Assembly: GCF_964275005.1 (NCBI RefSeq)
Contig: NC_092686.1
Span: 12,087,032-12,151,031, forward strand
Direction of reading: 5' to 3'
Source of the DNA: Diadema setosum
Taxonomy: Eukaryota > Echinodermata > Echinoidea > Diadematoida > Diadematidae
DNA: 64,000 bases
A model generated the notes under the pieces. That model made no database searches. It was not told where the DNA came from and worked only from the letters and a program-made list of their open reading frames with translations. Of the stretch, positions 1 through 10,840 are shown in pieces. Position numbers and translations under genes: made by a program. The first letter of the stretch is position 1, and each line of letters opens with the position of its first letter.

Positions 1-309
1 CTTCAATCAAAAGCATGTTTACTACCATTGTACCAAGTACTAATTCCATGACTCTGACAATACTCAAATTTGTAGTTTAGATAATTCCATTGTTTTGAAT
101 AATTCAGTGGAAATATAAACAGTCTATGAGCAACAAATGCCAGTGGTTCTCTCTTACTGGTGAACATACATTGTATGAAAGGCATATTTCAAAATTGGAC
201 CTCTGGCTTTGTTTGCATGCTAGTGAATACTTGTCACTATGCATTTATGCAATAAAAATTTGCATGATCCATGAACTGGACTTAGACAATGTTTATGAAA
301 GAAACACTT

Positions 310-640
310 GTGTGATTACTTCGTCTTTATCTTCAGCTCAGCTTGAACTTGGCCCTCACATCCACAACTGTTACTTATGGTGATCACACTTTTTCCATAT
401 TTGCCCCCATCTGTGGAACAACCTCATTTTCAGTCCTCTACCTCCATTGACATCTTCACACAAAAAAAAAAAAACCCTCAAAACCCTTTTTTTTTCATAG
501 CAACAGACAGTGTAATTGTGGATTATTTGTACTCGTACTCAATTTTCAATTTTTATGTTTGTTTTTCTTGTGTTACCTGTAAAGTGCTTTGAAACATTAT
601 GTCTGTTTAATATAGGGCTTTATAGATTGTATATAGAATA
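310..640 (+). mobile_element. Degenerate 3' end of a non-LTR (CR1/jockey-like) LINE
   Basis: The stretch reads, across shifting frames, like the C-terminal tail of a LINE reverse transcriptase. Words resembling 'PxLWNNLxFS' and 'SSTSIDIFTQKKK' recall the usual 'LWNSLP...SLxxFKxxLKTHLF' ending. It is followed by a 3' UTR with 'GTAAAGTGCTTTGAAAC' and 'TATAGGGCTTTATAGAT', which resembles the paired cgctttga/ggcgctatat words common at CR1-type 3' ends. No intact ORF remains. It lies upstream of the first recognised HAKAI exon. The call rests on remembered family patterns. Confidence 0.45.
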
Positions 641-704
641 ATATGTAAAGATTTCTTTGATTCTTGTGTATAATGTATTGTATTGATGTACATTTCTTTT
701 TCAG

Positions 705-825
705 ATCAGCAGTTCTTCCAGTAGACTTATATTGCAAGAGTGGCAGAATAGAGACTTACTTTGTAGAGAAAGGACTTGTGATCAGCACAGACCACCATGG
801 ATCCCTCAAAGTTCGCAACACATAG
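705..825 (+). other. Alternative-frame ORF overlapping the HAKAI start exon
   Basis: From the acceptor at 703-704 (TTTTTCAG) one frame stays open for about 39 codons ('AVLPVDLYCKSGRIETYF...') and stops at the TAG at 823-825. It overlaps the HAKAI start ATG at 797 in another frame. It could be the tail of an upstream reading frame spliced onto this exon, a uORF, or chance. The homology of the HAKAI frame (WDHK joined to ICMVGR) makes that frame the main product. Confidence 0.25.
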
Positions 826-3800
826 GAACGAGCAACTCAACTGGGACCATAAAGTGAGGAGATCTGTTATAAAGTGAAAATACAATAGTGGTTAAATGGA
901 TCGTATAGTTTTGGTTGAGACCTAACTTCAGATTTCTAACATTTTTTTTTTTTTTTTTTGTGATATAATGAGAAACCTCAAGATTATGAAATGTGAAAGA
1001 GCATGTAATTCCAAGAGAAATTTAACTTTAATTTGATGAAATTTGGTTTTGAAATGGGTGAGATACTACATGTACATGTATACTATTTCATAAGTGGTTT
1101 CTTGGTATCTCGCAAAAAGTTAAAAGCCCAATCCTCAATCTCCGCCAATATTATACCATCCCTCTAACATGAGGTTATACACGTATTATTGTAAAGCTGT
1201 TTCATATCCTATTACATGTTATTGTGAAATAGTTTGACTGGAAGAGTTGTCATTTTGTATTTCATGAAGATGACTTGTGTTTTGAAGCATATTTAGCAGA
1301 TTGTATCAAAGGTGTCCACTTTGTACATATAATATATAAAGAAAGAAAAATATGGTACAACACAATGTAGTCATGTGGTGATGGCACTAAACAAAATATG
1401 GGATGTTACGTTTACCATATATTATTTTATACATTGCACAAATAGGCTATGAAAGGCAAAATTATGTTTGTTTTCATGAATCTATAGCATTGACCTCATT
1501 TTTTTTTCTCTTTTTAGTGCACTGTATATTGCTTTTGAGAGTAAATTTAGGGAAAAAAAGCCTTCAAATGCTACTGTTTCTTTTTTTATGCCTCCGCCAA
1601 CAAAGTGGCCGGAGGCATTATGTTTTCGGGTCGTCCGTCCGTCCGTACGTCCGTCCCATTTTGTTTTTGTCGATATCTCAAGAACCGTGAGGTGGTTTTG
1701 CATCAAACTTGGTATGAGGGTATATCCTGGGGGGATAATACTTTGTTTGGATTTTAGGGTCACGGGGTCAAAGGTCACAGGTTATTTTGTGAAAAAAAGT
1801 TTGAAATTTCATGTTTTTCTCCATATCTCGCAAATGGTTCAAGGTATCTTCATGGAACTTAGTATTTATGCATGTACCGATGGGCAGTGATTATCTAGGG
1901 AAGTTGGGGGTCATGGGTCAAAGGTCAAGGGGTCAAAGGTCAAGGTCAACTCCTCAAAATATCACTGCTTTCCTTATATTTATGCAATGCCTGAAGGATT
2001 TTTTTTGAACTTGATATATGCATGTATAACCCAATATATATTCTGTGGGAAGTTTCTTGCCAAAAGGTCAAAGGTCAAAAGGTCAAAGGTCAAGTGAAAG
2101 TGCTAAATTGCACTTATTCCTCCATATCTCAAAAGTAACTCAAGGTATTATCATGAAACTTACATATTTATGCATGTTCTACCTAACAGTGATTCTCTTT
2201 GGAACTGTGAGATCAAAGGTCAAAGGCCAGGTTTAGATAATACTATTTTACATTTTGATACTGAAATTATACTTTTTCTCAATACCTTGAAAATTACTCA
2301 ATGCATAAACTTATAAAAGGGTCAAAAGTCAAGTAAAAATCATCAGTTCCCCCAAATACCTGCACTCTGACGTTTTAATCATTCATCCAATTAAACCTAG
2401 TTCTAGGAAAGTGAACATTCAGCACATTTGTGGCAAACCTGTCATTTTAATATTTTGCCAATTGTGTGAAACTTTCATCACACATTGTCAAGACATTGCA
2501 CTATAGACCTATTAGGAGAACCATGCATTATGGCGGAGGCATACACCAGTCACCATAGCGACATTTCTAGTTTCAATTATTTTTCTGTACTTGTTGGTCA
2601 TTTATTATATATGTAGAGTATTTTGGAAAAATTACTTGAAAATCATGCTGCATACATATTTATGTAGGATCATTTGAATTGTATCGTAAGATGATAATGT
2701 CATTTAGAAAACTCAAAAGAAGGCATGTTCATTCTGTTTCTTTCATCTTTCTTCAGATCTGTATGGTTGGAAGGAAAGAACCTGACACTATGATCCACAA
2801 CTGTGAAAAATGCAACTTCCCTATCTGGTCATATGGTAGAATGGTAAGTACATGTATAATTGTATTTTTTCTCTTCTTTTTTTTTTTTAACTGCTGCAAA
2901 TCTGTATTCATGCTACAAAGAAAAATAACCTCATCTGTTTCAAAGCAGATCTTGAATGTGCCGATGAAGACTTGGATTTTCTAGCTGTAGTATATATCAC
3001 AGATATCATATTCTGTTTTTGCACAGAATTTAGACTTGTAGGTTGATCTGATGCCTTTTTGGACATCTGAATACTGTATAGACTGAATATTGGGCAAGGT
3101 TTCTATTTTTGCGAATTTCGCGAGTCGGGTGCTATTCGCAAATTTAACATCACACAAAAATATTAACTCTGATCTTGACATGAATTTGAAGAGTAGGCAT
3201 ACCTTTCTTTGTTCATTACTGTGCCCCACAATGGTGAATTTAACCACTCGCGAAATTGTCAGAAAGTCCAGATTTACAAAAAAATTATACTCACTAAATA
3301 TGTGGCGTATACAGTATTTAAACTGCTGAATTGGACATTGCATCTCCTGGTGTAGTATATTCCAAATCAAAAAGGATCTCATTTTTATTGTCTCCTTTAG
3401 GAATTCTCCTGATGATAGTTAGAATGTTTTTGTTTTTGTCAGGTACTGCACACTCATGTGGATATATCTTATGTGAAAATGATCATTGACTTTTTTATTT
3501 TTTTTAATGACAGACAAGCTGAACTGTCAAACTGTTACATAATGAAAGAGTACTTCATTGTGAAAAAAAAAATGCTTACAGAACATCCAAAAGTATGGAT
3601 ATTTTTTCATGTTCTTTGTCTCCAGATTCCCTGCAAGCATGTCTTCTGTTTCGACTGCGCAAAGGCAACAGACAAAACATGTCTAAGGTGAGCATGAACC
3701 AAATACGTTCTTTGATAAGAATGTTAGTCAAGTTACATTTTTGTAAGTGACTGCAATATACAGGGGTCATTGCACTTTTTTTTCATTCTGTAGTTATAGG

Positions 3801-5279
3801 ATGTGCAAGTTATCCATAGGTAATACTTATCATGTGGCAAGGGATCATATCATCCACCACATAATCTGCATTTCATAATAATAACACAAATAGCTTGCAA
3901 CTGATTGACAAATTGCCCTACATCGACGTAAATAATGTACGCCCATGATTTTTTATCATGGCTACTACTAAAACACTGATCAATTCAGTGCTTATTTACG
4001 TCGATGTGGGGCAATTTGTCAATCAGTTGCAATGAAAACATCTCGACGGAAGAATTTCATGAATTTGAACACAAATAGCTTTTGTATATTTTGTTAAATA
4101 TGTGCAGATTTGAATACCAGAGTGTGCCTGATTTGTTTTAACAGATGTGATGACCCTGTAGTGCGCATTGAGCACTCTGCCTTTGGAACGATCTATCTGT
4201 GCTCCCATGGTGCTCCGAAGCACAGCCATGCAGGGTGCCGCAGGACATACCTCTCTCATCGCGACCTTCAGGCTCACATCAAGCACAGGCACTTCAAGCC
4301 TGCAACTCAAGCCTCTGCCGTGTCGAGCAGCAAGGACCAAGGCCACAACGTCATGGCCAGGATGACCGACCCGAGATCCGCCCCACGCACAGACCTCCGT
4401 GGGGAGTCTCAAGCAGACTCGAGGACTCACCAGTCTTATGTTCCGACGCACCAGGAAGGGTACGCAGCCCAGGTGCCCGCACAGCCTCCCCACATGATGC
4501 CTGAGCAGATGCAGTACGAGTCACACTCATCGGAGGGAACCAGCAACCAAAGTAACCCTGAGGGATACAGGGTCAATGTCCCGGTCAGGAAGTCCAATCT
4601 TATCACAGTGCCTTTGCATGATAGCAACAAGGACTTCCAGCAGCCCAGCCAGCCCCATGTGCAGGGTGCCCCGTATCCATCCCAGCCTCCATTGGTCCCA
4701 GTCCAGCAGCATCAGGCCCCTCCCCCACCACCTCCTCCACAGCATGTTCAGTACACCCAGCATCGGCCCAGTGTGTCTGTAGCCATCGTGCCCCCAATAA
4801 CTCACCAGCCACCGGCATCTGGCTCCTACACGGTTCCAGGGGTACCCATTAGCACACATCAAGTGCAGCACACCATGCACCCTCCACCACCCCAAGTATC
4901 CGTGTACAGCCAGCCACCCATCATCCCACCTCCGATGACTGCACCAATCTATGATACATCACAGCAACCTCCTTTCCCTGCTACTAATCCCATGCCAGCT
5001 CCTAACACAGCCTTCCCGACTCCTGGTGTTCCCATCCCTAGACCAGCGTGGCCAGTAGTAGGCCCGCCACCTCCCACATCCACTATGCCTCCGCCTCCTC
5101 AGACCAGCATACCTCCACCTCCTCCACCATCCCAGGTTCCTCCCATGGGCAACCCTGTACCCCCTATGCCGCCCCCTCAGGCAGGGGGTCCCAGGCCTGA
5201 AATGGGGCCTCCCCCACCTCCCATGCGACCTCCTATGTCTGAGGCCCCGCGCTATCATGGACAATATTTCACTGGTTGA
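797..5279 (+). CDS. CBLL1: E3 ubiquitin-protein ligase Hakai (CBLL1), four coding exons
   Basis: Exons 797-853, 2757-2843, 3626-3687 and 4145-5279 splice in frame to about 446 aa with GT..AG introns. HAKAI is a RING E3 ligase first described for E-cadherin ubiquitination and is a stabilising subunit of the m6A writer complex (WTAP/VIRMA/ZC3H13). Visible features are an N-terminal 'WDHKICMVGRKEP' segment; a RING with Cys35, Cys38, Cys51, His53, Cys56, Cys59, Cys67 and Cys70 ('PCKHVFCFDC'); and the HYB zinc motif Cys88/Cys100/His113/His118 ('RRTYLSHRDLQAHIKHRH'). A conserved 'SNLITVPLHDSNKDF' follows, then a long Pro-rich tail. The start is the ATG at 797, in a strong context (ACCACCATGG) with in-frame stops upstream. 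The N-terminus is about 85 aa shorter than in human. The first exon probably begins at the acceptor before 705, so further 5' UTR exons may lie outside the window. Confidence 0.93.
1587..2543. mobile_element. Non-autonomous terminal-inverted-repeat element with AGGTCA repeats
   Basis: The ends are inverted copies of TATGCCTCCGCCA (1587-1599 and 2531-2543). No transposase ORF is present. The interior has a short run of GTCCGTCC near 1630-1650 and then many copies of GGTCAAAGGTCA. The element fills most of HAKAI intron 1 upstream half. I recall this style of element (CTCCGCCA ends, TCCGTCCGTCC, GGTCAAAGGTCA runs) as abundant in marine invertebrate genomes, but did not check it. Confidence 0.65.
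3072..3316. mobile_element. Short MITE-like element with TACTGTATA ends
   Basis: About 245 bp, bounded by TACTGTATA and TATACAGTA, with internal CGCGAATT/TTCGCGAG-type words (TTCGCGAGTCGGG; ACTCGCGAAATTG). It lies in HAKAI intron 2 and has no coding capacity. A similar arrangement occurs at 16914-17164. Confidence 0.5.
3883..4081. mobile_element. Hairpin insertion flanked by 14-bp direct repeats
   Basis: Direct repeats AACACAAATAGCTT at 3883-3896 and 4068-4081 look like a target-site duplication. Inside, 3895-3935 and 3992-4032 are near-perfect inverted arms of about 41 nt (TTGCAACTGATTGACAAATT...) with a ~56-nt loop, so the transcript could fold into a long hairpin. It sits about 65 bp upstream of the acceptor of the last HAKAI exon and has no ORF. 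Confidence 0.6.
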
Positions 5280-6265
5280 GAGTGTAGGAGTCACGTCTCA
5301 TAACTTTAAGCTCTCACAAGCTGAGCTATGCGAAGACTTGATGATAAATATTCAGCTGCATTGAACACTATTATCATCCCAACATCTCTCACTTTTCTTT
5401 CAAGTGTCGTCTTGTCCTGAATTCTCTTCCAATGCTAATTTCCTACGTGTGCATTGTATGTGTACAGTATGCTCCTGTTATTCAAACAGGGTTGTAATGA
5501 AACTCTCATTGCAACAAAGTAAAAAATTACGGTCCAAAAATTGCCTACTAGTATAATATCTGCTATCACAAAATTTCCACACAAAGAAAGAAAACTGCAG
5601 GTTCTGAGGACTTCACTGTAACAGAAGTCGCCTGTATTGTGTAGTAAAGTTTGGTAAGTTTTGTACTTTACCAACTCACTTGTTTTGCATAGGGACTGTT
5701 CCATCTTGTCTGTTTTGAAACCATGTACAAGAAAATTTTATCCCAGAACAAAGACCTTGCACTTTAAACTGTCATCAAATATCTGTTATCAGTTAATATT
5801 TGTTTTCTAACTATTTCTAAAAAAAAATGGTACCTTCACAAGGTGAAATATTAAAATGGCTTATTGTTATGTCGACAAATTGTACATGCAGAGTATTGCT
5901 TACAGTGCAAAGTGGTATTTGGTACTGAATTTTCAACTGCTGCTGTATGCATTTTGATTATTGGAACACTCTGTTTAAGGTCTCCAAATCCTTTCTTAGT
6001 CATTTGTCGAAAGTGACCCACCATTTTAAGTTGGTATAAGTTGCTGATGGTTCTCACTTCATACAGAAAATGCCTCTGTTGTTGTGCAATTCCTCACCAA
6101 GTTCTCAAATACAGTGTACACAGAGTGAGCAGAATAGTCAAAATTGCATCAAAATCGGACACAAAATCGTGTTGTGGAAATAGTTCAGTTTTATATGTTT
6201 CCACCAAACTGATATTGGTTGCATCCAAATGTGCATTTGTGTGATTGTACTCAGTATAGGTCCTC
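5280..6265 (+). other. Probable HAKAI 3' UTR and downstream non-coding sequence
   Basis: This AT-rich sequence follows the HAKAI stop at 5277-5279. No coding exon or clear AATAAA could be tied to the gene. The UTR end is not determined. Confidence 0.35.
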
Positions 6266-6569
6266 ATATCGTTAGTTGAGAATCAAGGGCTTTATCGCAG
6301 TTTTGGGAGTTATCGAGTTATTGGTATCTTGTAGAGCTCAATCTCCTCTACATTATGGTGTCAATTTTGTGTTAAATTATTTTAATTTTCAGTAAAATGC
6401 TAAAATTAGAACCACAAGAACACTAATTTACCCTATGTATTAGGAACAATGCGTATAAATCAACCCAATTTTTATCAAGTAACTTTCTACTTAATGAAAA
6501 TTGATTTGTTTGTATTTACGCTCAAATCTTAGATACGATAGTGCCCTTCTGATTCTCAGCTGACGATAT
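6266..6569. mobile_element. MITE, family copy 1 (ATATCG ends)
   Basis: Inverted ends ATATCGTTAGTTGAGAATCA and TGATTCTCAGCTGACGATAT bound about 304 bp of non-coding sequence. A diverged second copy lies at 62281-62600 with the same internal words (CTCCTCTACATTAT, TTTCAGTAAAATG, ACTCAAATCTTAGA). The repetition confirms a dispersed element. Small size and lack of an ORF indicate a non-autonomous DNA transposon. Confidence 0.7.
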
Positions 6570-7569
6570 GATTGTTACATGGCGAAGCTGGTTCTCCCCA
6601 AGCAGTTAGTTAAAGACACCCAGTCGCGAGGATACATGGACATATTTCAGCCGCGGGCGGCAGCACGTAAACTCGCTTCCGAAGTTGCTACGAAGCGAAA
6701 TGTGTGTGTGCGCAAGACATCCCTAAAGCAATGTATCGCGCTATAGTATCTCGTTTGCTCGCTTGATTGATCTGAGCGCGGGGAGTACGTTTTGTGTACT
6801 GTGAATTGAATGTATGGTATACTGTATGTACTGTGTGATAATGTTCGCATGAGCTATAGTAGCTAGCTGCCTATACTTCGTGCGACTACAGTGTACGCCT
6901 TCTCTGATCGCACCGTCGATCGTCGTCAGTCGTTAACTACACTGTAATCGTCAGATCAGATTAAATATAGGTAGGGTGGCCATCATGGACGATGACACAT
7001 CGTCATGGGTAGCGGATATTACCGCCGAGTAGGAACGCGGACGATTGGGTCGGAGACCTTGACGTGTCTTGTGTAGCCCTCCTATATACATATCGACCAC
7101 CCTTATTGAAACCGACCGCGTATAATTCGTGCACTGAACACTTAGTACGCACTTCTCTGCGCGCAAAGCACATAAAAATGGATTGGCTTTGAATGTAGAT
7201 GAGGATGGTGTGGGAAAACGCGATAATTCATTGTTCATTAATGGTTTTAATCAAGGACAAAATTTCGAATGAATATTTTCACCGAATCGTAATGACAGCA
7301 CTATGTAATGTCTATGGAAGTTTCTAAAAGGCTTCTAAAAAGCTTCGTACAACACGGTGTTCAATACAACTCGGTTTGCGTGCATTGTCAATGCAAAAAC
7401 AGCGGTCGATCCTAATAACGCGATGTACCGCGGGGAGCTGAAACGCGGCCACGCAAGTTCGTCGGCGATATTTTTGCACTGAAACTTCGAATCGAAAACG
7501 GAACAACGGCATTTGATAGAGCTGGATTTTCTCAATCACGTAGGTCAAGTTTTTTTTACGTGAATTTCA
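6570..7569. other. CpG-richer non-coding interval
   Basis: About 1 kb with noticeably more CG dinucleotides than its neighbours (for example TCGATCGTCGTCAGTCG near 6916). I found no ORF with splice sites or family resemblance. It may be a promoter-type region or unmethylated intergenic DNA. Confidence 0.3.
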
Positions 7570-7776
7570 GTGTTAAATATTCTTATCAAGCAGATAAACA
7601 TCAGGCGGTCGATTAGTAGTAGGTCCAACCATACTTGCCCTGGCGTGTGTAAATTCAGGACGGGGAAGCGACTGTGCCCGTGCAGGGCCAACGGCCACAG
7701 TTGCACTGCACAGTGTAACTGTGGCCGTGATAGAAGGGGGCCGTGCACCAACCGACATACCTTCAAGTCGAAGTAG
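7570..7776 (+). CDS. Cysteine-rich CXC-like ORF, possibly a terminal exon
   Basis: The frame ends 'TCPGVCKFRTGKRLCPCR', then 'CTAQCNCGRDRRGPCTNR', then a TAG at 7774-7776. The spacing C-x-C-x6-C-x3-C-x-C-x6-C-x-N recalls CXC/CRC-type cysteine-rich DNA-binding motifs, which also occur at the C-termini of some transposase-related proteins. The ORF track start may not be genuine; an acceptor such as the TAG at about 7618-7620 is possible. No other exon of the same gene was recognised, so it may be an isolated remnant of a transposon gene. Function is not assigned. Confidence 0.35.
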   Translation: MLNILIKQINIRRSISSRSNHTCPGVCKFRTGKRLCPCRANGHSCTAQCNCGRDRRGPCTNRHTFKSK

Positions 7777-8195
7777 GGCCTAAACTACTCGAGTAGAATC
7801 TATTATTGTTAGATCTGTCATCTTTGAACCTTTAGTTCCCCTGTTTAAACGTTAGAGTTCTACCAGATCTATTGGGTTAGACTACATGTATGATGGAGCT
7901 TGCGATAGATCTATTCATTTTTTTAAATTTATTTGCAAATCATATTCTTGGGGAATTTGCATAACATGATTGATATGAAAAACTTCTCATTTAATGGGAC
8001 TAATGACATTAAACTGACCCAGCAAATGTCATTTCAATTACGGCATTATCATAATTTGACATAAATGAGAACGTGGAATTATACATAGAAAAATAGGCCT
8101 ACTTGTCGATCAAACGCAAATGCCCTAAAGTTACTGATACTAGATTAGAAAAAGTCATTCCACTTCAATCACTGATTCATGTGTAGACTTCTACT

Positions 8196-8523
8196 TACAC
8201 ATCATCTGGATCTGGATTCCTTGAAGTTGTTGACTTGGCCAGCTGGGGTTGCTTGATTGGCGTAAGCCGTGGCAACACAATTCCACCGTGCATGTCGTAA
8301 CACGAATTTGCACATTCTAAATAAAAATTCCTGCAAAACTGTTCATGCAACTCGCCAGCAAGTGGAAAGCAAATTTTTCATCGGCACGCTGACGCTGAAG
8401 CCTCCCCCTCTGGTCTCTTACTTGTCCTCCAGCTAAGAACACGTCTCTCTGCGTTCTCCACTCGTCGATAGCGTCAAACAAGTAGATACGTTGCCTCGAG
8501 TTGGACGGCTGTTTGATCTCCAT
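8196..8523 (-). CDS. Candidate coding exon(s) of an unrecognised gene
   Basis: On the minus strand an ATG at 8521-8523 opens 'MEIKQPSNSRQRIYLFD...RDVFLAGGQ' and meets a good donor (CAA|GTAAGA). Further down, another frame reads 'ECANSCYDMHGGIVLPRL...NPDPDDV' up to a strong donor (GTAAGT) at about 8195. The two pieces do not join in frame with the obvious acceptor (TTTATTTAG), so the model is unresolved: a missed splice site, two transcripts, or a decayed gene. No family is recognised. Confidence 0.3.
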
Positions 8524-10367
8524 TGTGAGGTTTCATTACTAAACCAAAGCCAAGGCTAAGCCGAAACAGTACAGCACTTTTTATTGCAAACAGTACTCGC
8601 ATACCACACACAATATTGATACTGACATACTGTTAGTACCGGTACCGACGACTTTCTATCAACTTTGTTATGTTACGATCCGGCCCAACGTACTGTAAGC
8701 TGTACGTATAACACATGCAGCTGACGCAGCAGACAACATTGCACGATGAGATCATAACAACCTGCCATATGGCCATATGCATTGCAACTTGCTATACATG
8801 AAGCTTAGAGTTTTAATATTTTTTCATCAAAGCATATTTATAAATACCAAATATTAAACAACGTAATATATGAATAATTTATGATATTGTTATATAATAT
8901 TTTCAGACATTTTTAAATATTATTGCCTAGATTGCTGAAATTGGCACCATAGTGCATATAAACAGAGACTGGAGCCAGATAGATACGTACGTACGTACAC
9001 CCGACAGCTCTCACTACTTCTTGTGTCGCGGACCGGGAGAGATTTTCATGCGCATGGCTGTTGTGCGGTTTTGTGCATGCACCCATTCGGCCCCATTCGG
9101 TAGGTATTCGGGCGTCCATGTTGAAATTACAGTGGACAGCTCGCACGGCGCGCTCGTGCCCCATCAGGTTTTCGCTGGTGCGCTGCGTAGCGTCGTGTTC
9201 GGCATTCGGTACGCACGGGGGTACAATAACGGGAGGAGCAGCTTGTCGTGCTTTTCTACTGAGCTGCGAATCGCCTGCGACGACCGGCTGCCTTTAAGGC
9301 AAGTTGCCATTGAAGAAAACCAGCTGTAGGAATGAATGTCAGTCCATGCCATCTAAAGCGACCTTACCCAAGTAATTAAAAAAAAAAAAAATGGTTAAAT
9401 CCAAGAAAAATTCTACCCCTGGTGGATATAAGCATGTGTGAATTCTATTTTGTAAAGTCAAAATTCACTTTAAGTTAAAGAATTTTCTCCTGTCCATTTG
9501 CATGAGATATAAGCAATGTTGACTGTACATGTATTTATTTTGCTGTCTAAAATGAATGTGTCTATTCAAGTGATGTTGAATTCCATGTACAGTAGTACGA
9601 TGTCCAAGGAAGTGCTTTAGTGCATTGAAAAGATTTCTCCATTTTTGTTCTTTGTTCAAATATTTATTCACTGAAGGCTATTAGAGGACATTTAAATGAG
9701 AACCTCGTTTTAACGAGTTGCTTCGGACCACTAAAATTTCTCTGTTACATCGTGTATCTTGTTAAAGTGGGATAAAAACAACAAATACATGTATAAAAGG
9801 AATTGGACCTGTAAAATTACCTAGTACAACATATCGGATATCTTCCTAGAGCCGATCTCCTTATGAGGTTCCACATTAATTAATTAATATGTTGTACTAT
9901 GTTGAATGAATTGTAGGAGAAAGAGAAGTGCAGCATTCTCACAAATAAAAAGCAAACTGGACTATGATTCCAGCATGGCGCATTACATGTACAGTTCTAT
10001 GAAGTAAACATTCTAGGGCCTGAGGAGGTGTAGATAATAGAGGTGCTCTGAAGTGAACCAAAGTGAACTGAACTAAAGCATACCATACTGAACTGTGCCA
10101 GATTTTGAGCATTCGAGCACTCTGTTGAGAAAGCATACCTCCTATTTTCAGAAGAGGTCACTCATTTTGTAGCAAGAGGGTCATTCACCTGGCACACTTG
10201 AACTACTTACTGCACTTTAACTACATACTGCTGTCCCAAACAAAGAGAATGAACTCTTTGCATTATGACGCTGGATCGTATTCTGGGTGTACCTAGTGAA
10301 AGAGCACTGGAAATTGCTGAGGTAGCCAATGTGTGGCAGGCTTCTGTGGGAGTATATTGCTAACACT
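8524..10367. other. Intergenic sequence, no gene recognised
   Basis: This contains an AT-rich stretch (8800-8940), a CpG-richer block (8990-9330) with long but unconvincing open frames on both strands, and a partial copy of a 'TTATAACGAGTTC' type repeat at about 9690-9800. Nothing has splice sites plus family resemblance. Confidence 0.3.
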
Positions 10368-10840
10368 TTAAGGGACATTCCAGACGATATTCATAATTTC
10401 CCATCATGGAGCACATAAATCAACAGCTCGATGGATCCATTTGTGGAATTTTATTGTGGTCCTTGAGCAAAGAACAATATCTCAATACTCCGAAAAATCT
10501 TAAACAAATTACACTGAACAGTGTTGATGACAAAGGAGCCTCACATATTTCAGAAATGTTGCAGTGTAGTACCATTACAATACCACTTGCTTAAATCAGT
10601 GTAGAATTTATGCATGCTTTCTTCTTTTGTTCTGCTTCCTTGAGCCCCTACTCATGCATTCTTATAGTGAGGCTGCCATGTCATCATCCTTGTTCATTGT
10701 GATTTGTTATAAATTTTGAAAACATTCTTTTTCCTCGTCTCAATCACTATAAATTCTGAAACTCTGTACAGTACCCAGTATAACCAATTTATCGTTGTTC
10801 ATATGTAAAAGTCTGAAAATCATCCGGAGGTCTCCTTTAA
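10368..10840. mobile_element. TTAA-flanked MITE, copy 1
   Basis: About 473 bp bounded by TTAAGGGACATTCC and GGAGGTCTCCTTTAA. A second copy at 47360-47827 aligns along its length by eye (shared words ACACTGAACAGTGTTGATGA, TCTTCTTTTGTTCTGCTTCC, GTGAGGCTGCCATGTCATCA). TTAA at both ends suggests a piggyBac-type target preference. There is no transposase. Confidence 0.7.

Noticed and set aside
4023-5294. Minus-strand frames of 110-156 aa
   Set aside because: They are antisense shadows of the Pro-rich HAKAI exon.
8952-9352. Gene in the CpG-richer block (frames of 78-125 aa)
   Set aside because: No splice sites, no consistent second exon and overlapping frames on both strands.
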